The notes under the pieces are model-generated. The model was given only the letters and a program-made list of their open reading frames with translations. It had not been told where the DNA came from and did no database searches. From assembly GCA_905250885.1 (NCBI GenBank), contig CAJNOQ010000085.1, positions 1 to 64,000 on the forward strand: 64,000 nucleotides of DNA, read 5' to 3'. Every line of letters starts with the position of its first letter. Position 1 is the stretch's first letter. Shown here piece by piece: positions 44,792-59,375 of the stretch. The DNA comes from Didymodactylos carnosus (Eukaryota > Rotifera > Eurotatoria > Philodinida > Philodinidae). Position numbers and translations under genes: made by a program.

Positions 44792-46938
44792 ATGAATGTT
44801 CTTCATTATTCCTCAAGTTTAACAAGTTGTCCCAAATGTAAACGTCTTGTGTGTGAACACACGAGTATAGCGGATGTTTCGTTTACATATCCAATGCCCA
44901 TCACTAATATTTTCGAAGAAACAAAACATAGTAACAGAAGCATCTTAACGCATGAACAATTATTATCTTCAAATGGAATAAATTTCTATATATTACCAAA
45001 AGCCTTGTCAACTAGTTGGACAACATTTGGATCGGATGAAAATATTGATGATGATCAAAAAACACTTTGTAATGAGTTAGAAGATAATGATGATGATGAT
45101 GATGATGATATACCATTTTCAAAAGAATTACGAAAAGATTCTACCATCATATCGTTCGCTTTTTCATCATCTGTCATACGTACACAGTCAGATAGACGAG
45201 ATTATCGTCCAAATGTATTTGTTCATCGATCTTTATCAACTGATATATTACGTCTAAATAAATGTGAACCTACGACATTAAACATCCTACGAGATTCATC
45301 AGACTATGAAAGACATGAGCGACCAAGCAATATTCTGACAAATATTTCAAATATCATTTTATTACTATTATTTTTAATTACACATATTATCGATATTGTC
45401 ATATTATATGTTTATCATATACACACAAATCTAACCATGACACTCATAGTTCTAGCATGTGTAGTTTTTTCCGATGTTATAGTATGGTTTAACATTGTCT
45501 ATGATTATATACGCTGTAAAGTGACTTTATGTTCATCATTCGAATCTAAAGTATTATTAGTACCATTTGTATTTCGATTATATTTACTCATTAAATTGTT
45601 GCGTATATTAACACATAATTTTAATAATCATCATTCATCGAGTCATTTTTATTCTACTTCCACAACAGCCTCAACATCACAAACGACAACATTAGAAACA
45701 ATTAGTTCAACAACAACAACAGCAAAATCTGAAAAAGAGACCATGGTACAAATGAAGACGTCATCATTGACAGATAATTCTATACGAACATTTCGATATT
45801 TAATTACATTTTATCTCTTACATTCTGGTTTACTCGGCATTGTCAATCTATATTTTTGGTCTACTCATTTTTCCTTTCCACAATCATCCTATTCTGACAA
45901 ATATTTCTTATTACCAAGGTGGATGCCAATAGATGTAGTTAATAATGATATACGTTTGCGTTTTATACGAACAATCGAAAAAAATGAAACTATGGCACAA
46001 CTACAACATCATCAACCGACAATCGATTATTATTCTGTTAATTTAAAAGTAATTACTATTAGTCCAAAAAGAATCATAGCGAAGTCCAGACGAGGAAATA
46101 TCTTCAAGTTATCCACACGGTAAGTATGAACAGAAACAGAAAAATATCAAACATATTGCGTACATATATCAACAAGTTAGTATAACTTTGTTATCTGTTT
46201 AGATGCTTTGATCCTAATGAGCAGCATATAAATGTTACAAATTCACTTACGAGTACACATCGACAAAAAGAACACGGTCTGCCACTACTATCCTCAACAA
46301 ATCTGTTACTCAACAAGAATTATGGAAAGAAAAGTAATAGTTTATTGTCATCTAATTTAATTCACGATATTATAATTACTGCTGCACTGTATTATCTACT
46401 CATCGATTGTTCAATTTTAACTGGTATATTAACAGAGAAACTATGTACACAAGTCCCACTAACCATGTCCAAGGGTAACTTATTTATTATATTAATCGCT
46501 CGGTGTTTCTCAATATTCACTCGTACTTATGCAATTTTATTTCTTTTGATATTAGCAAAATGGTTGAGTATAGCATTTTTTCTAGTTCATCTACTGATTT
46601 CAGCTGTTCTTTTAGTTTCTTATCGTTCAAAATCTTCATCTTCATCAACGATTTTTTTACAAGTACTAACGTTGGTTTTAGATTATATTTCAGTTGATGA
46701 GGAGCGAACAACGAATGCTTTAACTATTTTTGTTCATTCTCTGTTATCAGTCGAGAATATATTCATTTTTTTACACTGGATATCTTATTATGTTAATGTA
46801 TCCGATTTAAATACGTTCTCGAAGTTAAACTGTTTTGTTTTTACACTCATTTTTATACAGGTTATTGGCTTTCTATTGAACATTTTTACTGTACGCAAAA
46901 AAAATCGAGCATGCTCAAAGAAAATATCACAAATTTAA
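44792..46938 (+). CDS. Multi-pass membrane protein, possibly XK-related
   Basis: Exons 44792-46119 and 46203-46938 (83-bp intron, gtaagt...tttag), 687 aa. The first 185 residues are soluble, with a CPKC...CEH cysteine pair and an acidic run of eight aspartates near 102-109. Helices then follow at about 188-210 and 217-240 (MTLIVLACVVFSDVIVWFNI), near 252-272 and near 335-355. After a soluble loop, several more fill the last 240 residues. The segment HIIDIVILYVYHIHTNLTMT and what follows it resemble the first two helices of XK-related (CED-8) proteins, phospholipid scramblase-type membrane proteins, but the match is weak. If that is wrong, it is an orphan membrane protein. Long S/T/N-rich loops are rotifer-like insertions. 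Confidence 0.6.
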
Positions 46939-47622
46939 TAAAACTCAAATACTTTTTCTCTTTTGACTCACTGTTTGATCAAACAATATCAGTCCTTAGT
47001 ACACTCGCTGAAACTCCAGTAAATGAAACTATTACTTAAACTTGTACTACTGAAGAACTGAAAGTTGACCAATAGAAGTACACCGATAAGATTTTGTGTT
47101 ATATTCTGTACATTCTTTGGGAACAACTGGAAATCAGCCAAGTTTTTATACACCCAAATTTACCATGCAGAGCTACGGTCATGTTTCTGTCGGCGAAATA
47201 AAATATAAAACTACTACAAAATAAAGTGACTCACATTCAAGTGACACGTGAAAAATGACTGGACTGACCAATGTTTTCGTCCTATTTCTTACACGATTCT
47301 TCTCTTGGCATTTCAGACAAGAATCTTGTTAAATAGTTTACATATATTTCTATCTCAAGAGGTCTAGCCTCTACTGACGGCAACATAGGCACATACAAAA
47401 ACTTGTCTCTCGACAAGAATCTTACGAGATTTAAAAGAATCTTTTTAAAAGTGAAGTATTCTGAGATAAAAAGGGGACACTGTCCGAAATTTCGTTGTAT
47501 TTTTGCGAGTTCTCAGCCGTTTTGATCGCAAAAACTTTCATTGAACCGGTTTCCTTCTTCAAAATCAAAGGTGGCACGACCTTAGATTCAAACAAGAAGA
47601 AACGGGTGAGGCCTCTACACAG
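46939..47622. other. Spacer, no gene seen
   Basis: 3' flank of the membrane-protein gene. Nothing else recognised. Confidence 0.35.
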
Positions 47623-47999
47623 GAGAGCCCTGCAGGTTAAACCTGACCTAACCTAATCTAACCTATTGGTTAGGTTAGGACTGAGTTGCAAAATTTATAG
47701 GTTAGGTTGTAGATTGCGTTTTAATTTTTTTCCATTTCTTTCTACTTTTGCTCAAGCAAAATGTTTTGCTGATTTTGAGGCATTCACGCCCTAATTCTTT
47801 GAAAGGCAAAAAACTCAATGACATGTATGTTTTTACTTTTGTGAAATATGTATGTAACATTCTGTGGGTTGAAAACAAAAAATTACAGGATAGGTTAGGA
47901 CTAGGTTATCGACTTCATAGGTTAGGTTAGGATGAGGTTGTGAAATTTTTCATAGGTTAGGTTATAGGTTGCCAAAAAGTGGCAACCGGCAGAGCTCTG
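47623..47999. mobile_element. hAT-like MITE rich in GGTTAGG motifs
   Basis: Ends GAGAGCCCTGCAGGTT and, inverted, CAGAGCTCTGCCGGTT. The flanks CTACACAG (47615-47622) and CCATACAG (48000-48007) match at 6 of 8 positions, consistent with an eroded 8-bp duplication. TAACCTAACC and its complement recur about ten times in opposite orientations toward the two ends. There is no real coding sequence. Confidence 0.6.
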
Positions 48000-49185
48000 C
48001 CATACAGTGTATGGGTGATAATGCATTGAAATGTATGGTGCATTTCAGCGGCAAAAGAGAGGGCAGTTTTCGTGATAACCTGGATTTCAATCGTTAATGA
48101 AGATCATATTACCTCTCATTTTGAGGAGGATTGTCGTTTGGAAAAATCTCGCCTTTAAATAAGCAATCGAATTTTTTTAGAAAACTAAATAAATGATTTC
48201 CAACTTATTTACTCCATGTTAGTCAAATCTCATCCTTTTTTCTCTAACATTTTTCGGTAGACAGACTGGATTTTGAAAAATGTGATAAGCTTAACTTTTC
48301 CTTCAACACTTGATAACTCTACAGTCATGAAGAATTAGATTGCGAACTTCGACTAATAAGAATGGTGGTTATTTCTGATTAATTCCTGGCAAGTTTCACA
48401 TATGTGTTATAAACAGTTCATTTGATATAATATCAGAATCGTTCTCTGAGAGACGGGACAAATTTGTCTCTGAGTACTCCATATATTTCAACGGGCACCT
48501 CTTTGTCCCGAGGCTCTTCGCATTTTGCATGTAGCTCAAAAACTATCGGATATTTCAGAATATGCTTGCATCAGCGTGTAAGAAAATGTCCGGTCTATCA
48601 CCGTATTCAAAAACGACTGAAAACTTGGAAAAATACGACGAAAACTCAGAAAATGTCTCTTTTTACCCGAAGCACTGTGGCGAAGAACATTGTTTATTCA
48701 ATTTAAACAAAATAATAAACGCTAAACTGTTTTGACCATTGTTCATAGTTCATACCCGTTCCATTTAACGTCAACAAATCTTGCCGATTTAGGCAAGAAT
48801 CTTTTGTGAAAGAAGATAAGCAAATATATATCGCGAAACTACTAGTAGATAGGTGAAATGCACGTACACATTCCGACAATATCTAAAAGGTTTTTGCTGG
48901 TTTTTTTTAAATAACTGATATAAAATATAATAACAATGAATCCCATAAATAGAATAACAACAAATAACAAAAGCAAGAGATAAATACCATAAGAAGCAAA
49001 AGTATCCCAAAAAATAGATAAAGCATGCGTAACGCTGGTCAAGAATCTCGCGTGCGCTTTTTAACTTTAACAACATTTTTTTCTTATTTCACAATTTTTA
49101 GTTGGCACTTTAATATTCCATCTGTTTGTTCTAATGAACGGATGCTATGTATACACCAGTTAACTGTACTTGTAAAACTGCTGAT
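48000..49185. other. Spacer with degenerate repeat text
   Basis: No supported gene. Around 48440-48640 are repeat-like phrases (GACGGGACAAATTTGTC palindrome, TTTGTCCCGAGGCTC), possibly another worn element. Minus-strand open frames at 48789-49076 are hydrophobic by base composition only. Confidence 0.3.
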
Positions 49186-49314
49186 AACTGTAGGCAAATG
49201 TTCTTAAAAAAGTTAGTCATGTACGATCTGCATACATTTTAAAAGTAAAGATGTTCTTAAAATGCATGCATATCGTACATGACTACCTCCCTTTAGAATA
49301 TTTGCCTAGCAGTT
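49186..49314. repeat. Near-perfect palindrome, about 60-bp arms
   Basis: TAGTCATGTACGATCTGCAT and what follows (49214-49240) reappear inverted at 49259-49285. The outer block AACTGTAGGCAAATGTTCT (49186-49204) matches 49295-49314. Only about 18 bp separate the arms. It resembles a palindromic MITE. Confidence 0.75.
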
Positions 49315-50485
49315 ACAGTTGAAGAGAAAGCCTTTTTTTGTTTTTACCTTGACTTAAGTTTATGGAGTTGTCGCCCGACTGTATCTTTAAAGATAAAATA
49401 AAAACCCAAGAAAAAGCTTGGAGTCCGGAATCATATCGAATGTAAGTGGGATCTAATATGAATCTTGCCAAATCCTACCATATTCTCTATATAATTCCCA
49501 CGAAATTCTACACCGTTTCCGATTCCAAGATTCCTAGCTATTTTTATACGATCCTAGTAGGGTCCTATATAATCCAAGTAGGATCCTATGAGATGCTTGG
49601 ATTCTTTGATCTGGGAAGAGAAAATAAGTGATAGAAGTACTATTACAACTCCTTTCAATCAATAGTAAATCCTGCTTACGATCATGTTGTTTAAACTGTC
49701 ACATGGATGTCTCTACTATACCGGCTAAAATATATATACAGAAATTTAAAAAAAGCTGTAAAAGAGAGAAAAGTTCGTTCGAATCTAATTGTCTGATATT
49801 TCAGAACGAACATAACAGTTAGAGTTGAAACTTTCGAATTTTTTCTGTCACGAGTGCGACTAGATACTGCGGCAAAACTTCATTATACCCTTAAGATGAA
49901 ATTCTACATTTGTGGTGCATGGTTAATCCAAACAGTTAGACAGCGTTGTTAGATTATCTTAACATGCAGCCCTTGTAGAGCATCACTTTCCAAAGATATT
50001 TTATTCGAATTTTTCACGCTGGGTGATCGATCGATCAGGGATCCGTCTCTGAGCATCGAACGAAGTGTCTTTTAGTGCAGTCGTGTTGTTTTCTGGACAT
50101 TTAATTGAAAACATTGGCTTCACTGAACAAATCAAGCAGCTGTTCTAAATGAGGCGCTACTGTACATAATTGCGTAATTGGCTATCTAAACTGTCCAATA
50201 AATTTAACAATAACCTCGTTGTTATGCAATGTTATGTTCAGTTTGCTGCGATTTACTCTATAGTTTACACTGATCTACACTGATCATAACTTAGCACTTA
50301 TTACGTTTTACTTCATTATCATATTTATCTTAAATAGATTAACAAACGGTGTTTAACCGGAAAGACCCCATAGCCAAGTGTGTCAAAGATTGCTGTTGTC
50401 GTGGTAAGATTTTGTTTATTAAAAGTTTTCTTTGTTTTATTATAGAATGTCTTATCAGTAAATTACTAGTCAATATACAAAAACA
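49315..50485. other. Spacer with a possible MITE
   Basis: 49405-49615 is dense in GGATCCTA/GGATTC-type motifs with loosely inverted ends (CCCAAGAAAAAG and CCCAGATCAAAG), perhaps a further element of the private-motif type. No target duplication is convincing. The rest includes the promoter of the Deltex-like gene. Confidence 0.3.
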
Positions 50486-53126
<2,641 letters not shown>

Positions 53127-53720
53127 GAAGCAAAGCCATATTTGTTGTTTTTCTAATCTAGAATATTTTTTCCTGTGAGCAATATGGCTACTTTTTCTTT
53201 TCTGTCAATATTTTTGTACTTATATGTTTTCTTATTGTTATTACTATTTTTTTTCTTCTGTTTCTTATTTCTGATTTGTTATGTTAATTCGAGAACAGTT
53301 ATACCATTGAACGTGGAGAGATTTTTATCCTTCATTCGTCAAATACTGGTGTGGCTAATCTCGTAAAAACGTCAAAAAACTACTTTAATGTGATGTTTAT
53401 CCCAGTTGATGATCTTTAACTTCTTATTTACTAGTACGCTATTTTTTGTGTTTTTGTTGCGGTCATTTACTCAATGAAAAGGGTATTTTATAAAGAATAG
53501 TTATGTTTTATTGACGAAAAGCATCTATAGTTTACATGTAAGAGCTAAGCCAAAGAAAATGATTGATCTGTTTGACGAGATAGTCATAAAAGTATTTTAT
53601 TATACAGCAGTGTATATTGATATATCGGTGTTTTTCACATCGGGTTTGTACCGTAAATTGCAGAGTTCAGAACTTGATCAATAACATGTATGTTTACATG
53701 CAGCTCGTGTATGTCAAATG
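53127..53720. other. Deltex 3' flank
   Basis: AT-rich 3' UTR and spacer. No other feature. Confidence 0.35.
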
Positions 53721-53927
53721 CAGGATGGGGAGGAGGGGCGTGCGCACCCTCACATTTTTTAAAGTGATGGATTTTCTCCAGCAGATCTAACTTTGCAATT
53801 TTGCTTTTTAAAGACTAACTCCTCTATAGATCTTGCCGAAATGCCTGCACATATCTACTCAGCAAGAGCACTTGAAAAATTTGTCGGCTGCACTCTCTCC
53901 CCATTTTTTTTCATCGCCACATCCCTG
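53721..53927. mobile_element. Short hAT-like MITE with perfect 8-bp duplication
   Basis: 207 bp starting CAGGATGGGGAGGAGG and ending, inverted, CAGGGATGTGGCGATG. It is flanked by identical GTCAAATG at 53713-53720 and 53928-53935. The CAGGG-type terminus and 8-bp duplication are classic hAT. No coding capacity. Confidence 0.8.
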
Positions 53928-53935
53928 GTCAAATG

Positions 53936-55536
53936 ACAGATTCCATTACTATTATCATATCATATCGAATTAGCGTTTAATATTACTGGCATTATAAAAA
54001 AAACCTATGAATAAATTTAAACAGGATGATTCACGACAGTATACCGTAATTGCTCAGGTGCAGATCTTAATCAGTTATTAGTGTTAACTTCTATCCATTC
54101 ATTTTCATTGACTTAGCTTATTTTGTATGAGACTACTGTACTTTTTAAATTATAGTGCTGGTGGCCATTTTTCAAATAGCTCGAGAACGAAAAGAGATCG
54201 AGACTTTCGATTTCACTGTTCACTATTCACGGTTCACTATTCGAAAGAGAAGACTTGGAGATACGTTTTCATAATCAAAATGTTTTTCAGAAGAGTTTTC
54301 TCCTAGTTTCTTTCTAGGAGATCTTTGAAAAACTAGACCTTGTGTAAAAATTTTCCAATAGGATTGTATTGATTGATCTTCATGGGCTCATAGTCCGAGG
54401 TATTCTCTTCAATATCGGAGTCAAGTAAGATCTTGATTTTCCGCGGCTCGGGCATTGTATCAGATTTCCTACGACGGAGTTTTTGTATCGGGTTTTCTGA
54501 CTGAGTTGTGAATTTCTGATTTTTTACTCAAAAATAGACAAAAATGGGATATTTTACCTAATGTACATTTTTATTAGGTTTTTGAAACTATTTTGACAAA
54601 CAAATGTTGCTACGAGATTCAGCATAGTCGGTTACCTATATTTTCATTCATTTCTGACAGTCTCAAACCTAAAGGTGGACGAGTTCTAAGGCTTCAAGAA
54701 AAACGCCTGTAGCTCCCGAATCATGAGTTTTCGAGATGTCGTTTGGATCTGGTTTTGTAGAGGGTACCTTGGACTATCTGTATATGAAAAAAAATGATAG
54801 ATTTCTATATAAAACTTTGGAGCGATAAGAGGGTTTTCCAGAGATCCACGCAAACATTTTAGTTTCTGTATATTATACGTGCCCCGGTCTTGGCTACACG
54901 ATGGCGAAAACTCGATCTCGATAGCTCATTTCGTTCTCGAGTTATTCATGTCGTAATCACCCACACTATATTTTCAAATGGATAGTAGTTGTGAGGAAAA
55001 AAGTCTGAGTTGTACATTCGGCAGAGCTATGTCGATTGTCCATGAATATGATATTTTTCCAACTGTCAGGTAAGTCTTCGTGGAAAACCAGATGGTTTTC
55101 TAGGATTAAACGATCCTTAAGGTTTTTGAGAAATAAAAATGATAACTTAAATTAAAGTATGTATGTGACACATAGTTCGATAGAACACGGTAAGGCGCAT
55201 CTGTCGGACTATATAATATGTCAAGCGCAGACCATACGTGCCCACTGGAATGGAAAAAAACCTTTTCCGACTTTTAGTCGATTTTCGACCCATTTTTTAT
55301 TTAGAACTTGCCAAAAATCGTCCATACATCAGCCGATTAACCTAAGATTATCTGCGTTGGTTCAGAGGAAGTAGAGATATTTACGCTTTTCTTTTCGGAT
55401 ACAGCGATACAATGACTATGCAATCGACTCATATGTTTGATAGACTTGACTGAATTAGCACCGGACAAGCTGATACTGAGAAATCTCAGTGGGCGTGACA
55501 GATAGTTTGAAAGATGGAAACATTTTGAGCTGTCTA
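53936..55536. other. Spacer with degenerate repeat text
   Basis: No supported gene. 54160-55130 has the same worn, non-coding repeat style as 40500-41230 (clauses such as TTTTCGAGATGTCGTTTGG, GGTTTTCCAGAGATCC). No clear ends found. Confidence 0.3.
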
Positions 55537-55794
55537 CTAGAAGAGAAAGCAGCTCCCGGTATCACCAGGAACCCAGTGGAGCTGGCGATGGGGGAAAGCT
55601 CCACAGTTCCGGTAGTACCAGATGGCTCCACGTGAGTTCCAAGCAGCTTCACTCAGCTCTAATGAGTTTCGGAGGGTGAGAGCTCATTGGAGCTGAGTGG
55701 AACTGAATGTAACTAATTGAAGCTCATTGGAAGATTGGAAGTCATGTGGAGCCATCTGGTACCACCGGAGCTGTGGAACTGCTTTTCCCCCTAG
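55537..55794. mobile_element. hAT-like MITE rich in AGCTCC motifs
   Basis: 258 bp with ends CTAGAAGAGAAAGCAG and, inverted, CTAGGGGGAAAAGCAG. Flanks GCTGTCTA (55529-55536) and CCTGTCTA (55795-55802) differ at one base. Inside, AGCTCC/GGAGCT and TTCC motifs recur, and a longer inverted repeat shares GGTACCAGATGGCTCCAC (one mismatch) between the halves. It is more GC-rich than its surroundings. Non-coding. Confidence 0.75.
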
Positions 55795-55802
55795 CCTGTC
55801 TA

Positions 55803-57342
55803 ACATGTGCATACCTTTATCACAAGACTCTTGGCCAAAGGAAGAATGTTCAAAAACTCAATTTGTTCAATTTTTATGCATTGTTCTAGATTCCAAGATT
55901 TCTAATCAAACTGATTTTTATCCAAAATACAAGAGCATGGTTCTTAAATTTGGTAGCACGGTTTGATGATTATGTTGTTCGTCACATACTTCAAATGTAC
56001 TGTGTTCGAAGCTCAGTAAGATGCGTGACCATTTCAGAAACTTGTCAGCTGGAAGATATCGGGCTATTGAAACTGCCACGCCAGCACCCTACACCGGGAG
56101 TATTCTTCCTTGATAACATCTACAGAGATTTTCTAATGATGGATGATTTTTTTCAATGTATAAAGTATCAGACATCAAAGATTAATGCTTCTCTAAATAA
56201 AGATTGTGGATCACTAAGAGTGGTCTGAAACTGTAAAGGACACTTGACTCTATCATACACCATATTCAACTCAAAAGTCAATTATTTTTTGTTTCAAGGA
56301 AAAAAGGATTATCCTTAATCATATCACTCTTTTCGAGTTATCTGTAGTTGATAAAATAGTTTCCCATATATCTTCATGGTGTAGTAAAAGAAGTCAAAAA
56401 GAAATGTTATTAATGTTACTGTTCCTTGATTAATAATGAGTACAATCGTATTACCAACGTTGCATAATCATAGATAATTTTTTGTTTCTTATTTATATTA
56501 AGAGATCAATTTGAATATTTGTTTGTTGATGTCTTACGCAAACGAATGAACGATGAGAGAGAAGAACATCCCACATTTATTTGTTGAGACTTAACTACCC
56601 GAAAGTTAAATAGTCGACAATGTTAAATGGACACACACATACATTCGAACAAAAAGAATTTTATTCAAATGAATAAATGAGGTAGTTGAGTTATGTTTTA
56701 AAATATATTTCAAAAAAAAAAAAAGAAAAATAATACCGATAAAATATCCTTGTAAAAATTTCGATCGGTTATTTATACTAAATTTATATTAACAGGAAGA
56801 GGAAATATATTTTTTAGTATTTGTTTTTATTATTTTATTAGATAATCTCTTTTAGTTTTAGTTACTTTAGAATAAGAAGAAAGATGAAGTTCATTCAGAA
56901 CAACATTTTCAATATGTCCAGGCAAGTACCGTTGTTATAAGATTAATTATTTCAAGATTAGCTTTTTGAAGAGTGTGTTGAGAATGAATCAATAATACAA
57001 TGAATGAATCAAGTCACTGTTGTGAAGAACATTTCTTATGCAAAATAAGTGCTTCTCTCTCTTTTAAAAGTCAAAAAGAAATAAATTAATGAAATTATAA
57101 ATCTAATAATCATCTGTAATCCATCTTGAAAACTAAGTCAGTTTTAAACGTATACTGAAAACAGTCAATCAATTTTATTACATTTGTTAATGTTAACTAG
57201 TAACTATTCATTCAAACTAGACAAAATCTAAATATTAAATTATTTTCCTTAATGTGATCATCAAATTTAAACATTAATTGATTTATTAATTGTTTTAGAA
57301 TGTTAGAGCAGAGCTTGACATCTTAAAATATTTCTCATTAAT
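55803..57342. other. Spacer with degenerate repeat text
   Basis: 55803-56330 looks repetitive; 56205-56325 parallels 41130-41230 (GTGGTCT, then TTCAACTCAAAA, then TATCCTTAA). The remainder is AT-rich and includes the promoter of the phosphatase-related gene. Confidence 0.35.
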
Positions 57343-59375
57343 ATGGATACACGATCGCGAACGTAAGTTTCCTTTAAAAAAATTCTAAATTAAATAGATC
57401 AACATAGTCTTTAGAAGTGGTCCTCTCACAGAAGCAACGGAATATATCAAACAAGGTGGTGGCCGTGGTGGTGGTCGATATGCTTTAGCTACAGCAGTTT
57501 TAGACAGCATTGTACTCATATTTATTATTGTCATTGCCTTTCTTCTACGGTAAATTTCTGTGTTTTTATATGTTTATCAGAAATAAAATAAAAAATTTAG
57601 TTATAAGCGCTTCTGACGAAGTCTATTTCATTTTCTAATCGAGATAATTCAATACAAGATTATTCGATTCTCGTATATGTTTCTAGAGCATCTGATATAT
57701 TTCCTGTTCGTCAGCAACGCTTTTTATGTGATGATGCACGATATTATCAATCATACGAAGATGGAAGTATCGAAAGAAATTATATTTTATTGTCCAATAT
57801 TGCTTTATATTCACTATGTTTATTAATACCAATATTAGTGGTAAAGAAGAATATTAAACATACTATTATTTTATCATTATTATTGTTTTTATTTTATATT
57901 TTCTTGTTTCAGATAACAATCATTGAACTTATTCGATCATTTTTATACTATAATTCATATAAAACACGTTATTCAATTAAATTAAAAAATTGTCTACTAT
58001 TAGCATTTGCAAGAATATTAAAATATATCTGTACGTCAGTATACAACATCCATATAGTTTATTTTTTATTCGTTATTTTTAGCGGTATTTATATTTGGTG
58101 CACTTTCAACAACGATCATAACCGATATATTAAAAATTATGTCGGGACGATTAAGACCCTATTTCTTGACATTGTGTAATCCTGATCAAAAATCATGTAA
58201 TGGAATGGGCTTGACAGATGCAGATTTTGTTTGTTTATCAAAAAATATGACAAATTTAATGCGTGAAGCAAGGCAAGTAGATAAATTGTTTAAATTAATT
58301 TTAATTAAATTGTTTTACTATTTAGATTGTCATTTCCCTCACTTCATGCATCATTATCAATGTATAGTGCTATTTTTCTTGCTGTAAGTAAACAGATTAC
58401 ATTTGAATATTTGACAATAATTATAGTTATATATATTTGCAGATTTATTTGCATCGAGGAGTAAATATGAAACGTGTTCGCATTGTAAAACCATTTTTAA
58501 TTTTGTCTTTAATTACGTTATCGATTGTGTGTGGTGCCGTTCGATTAGCAAGCAATCATAATCATTGGGAAGATATTTTTGTTGGTTTTGTATTAGGCTC
58601 AATAATTGCCATTTATCTTGTAAATATACATATCAAATGTTGATTTGTTTTTAGTACGTGTGTGTAATTACCGCTTTTATTTTTTTAAAGGTAAAAACCA
58701 TATATCAAAGCATAAAACCTGGCATCGGTACACCAGTTCGTACATATGATGATTATCAATCGTATGTTGACGATCAAATACAGTACACTAAAGAGGTTAG
58801 ATAAAGGATACATTCATGTATAGATTTGATTAGAAATCAAATTTTATTTTCTTCATCATATCTACCACTAAAAAAAAACAAATAATCCTTTAAAAAAGAA
58901 AAAGAAAATATCAAGAACAAACTAAATTTCAAAAATTAGCTAAAAACCCATAAAAAATTTAAAAACTATATTTTCCAATTTAATCTTTATTTAGATCGAT
59001 GCTAACTATGCAGCAGGATTAGATGCCGTGTATCAAACAACGACACCTCATAGTCTCACGGTACCAGAACAATTTTCATTACAACCAAGTGCATCGCAAG
59101 GACATATCGCTGGTAGATAGATTAAAAAATGTTTACATTTTGTTTTAAAGAACAAATAACATTTCTATTTCTAAGGAGGATTTTCTCGTCATCGTTACGA
59201 TTTAAAACAGCAGCAACAATTACAACAACAACAACAACAACAACAATTACATCAACAGGCTTTAGCAAATCAACAGTATGAGAAAAATGGAGGAGTTGTA
59301 CAACAGCTTGTACATCAAATTCAACAGCAACCTCAACAATCTATTAGTCAAAGAGAGAGTATATCGATGCGATAA
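57343..59375 (+). CDS. Phospholipid phosphatase-related protein (PLPPR/PAP2-like), 10 exons
   Basis: Exons 57343-57362, 57415-57549, 57687-57840, 57913-58030, 58083-58272, 58326-58383, 58443-58619, 58691-58795, 58995-59112 and 59176-59375; 424 aa, in frame throughout. About six membrane helices surround the three PAP2 motifs. C1 is intact (K160, R167, P168 in KIMSGRLRP). C2 reads FPSLHAS at 209-215, keeping H213 but with L for the usual G. In C3 (VRLASNHNHWED, 258-269) the arginine and aspartate remain, but the position of the nucleophilic histidine is N265. The same Asn occurs in vertebrate PLPPR/PRG proteins, which are catalytically dead modulators of lipid signalling at the plasma membrane. 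The cytoplasmic tail is Q-rich, with a polyglutamine run near 355. The exon-5 donor is GC (58273, gcaagt). Family confidence is high; lack of activity is inferred. Confidence 0.85.

Noticed and set aside
47640-47960. GGTTAGG/CCTAACC runs as an interstitial telomere
   Set aside because: Copies face both ways, spacing is irregular and they lie between inverted ends with an eroded 8-bp duplication, which fits a MITE better. The telomere repeat reported for bdelloids is different.
48789-49076. Hydrophobic minus-strand frames as membrane proteins
   Set aside because: Two overlapping frames of similar length in AT-rich sequence, no family resemblance and no splice partners.
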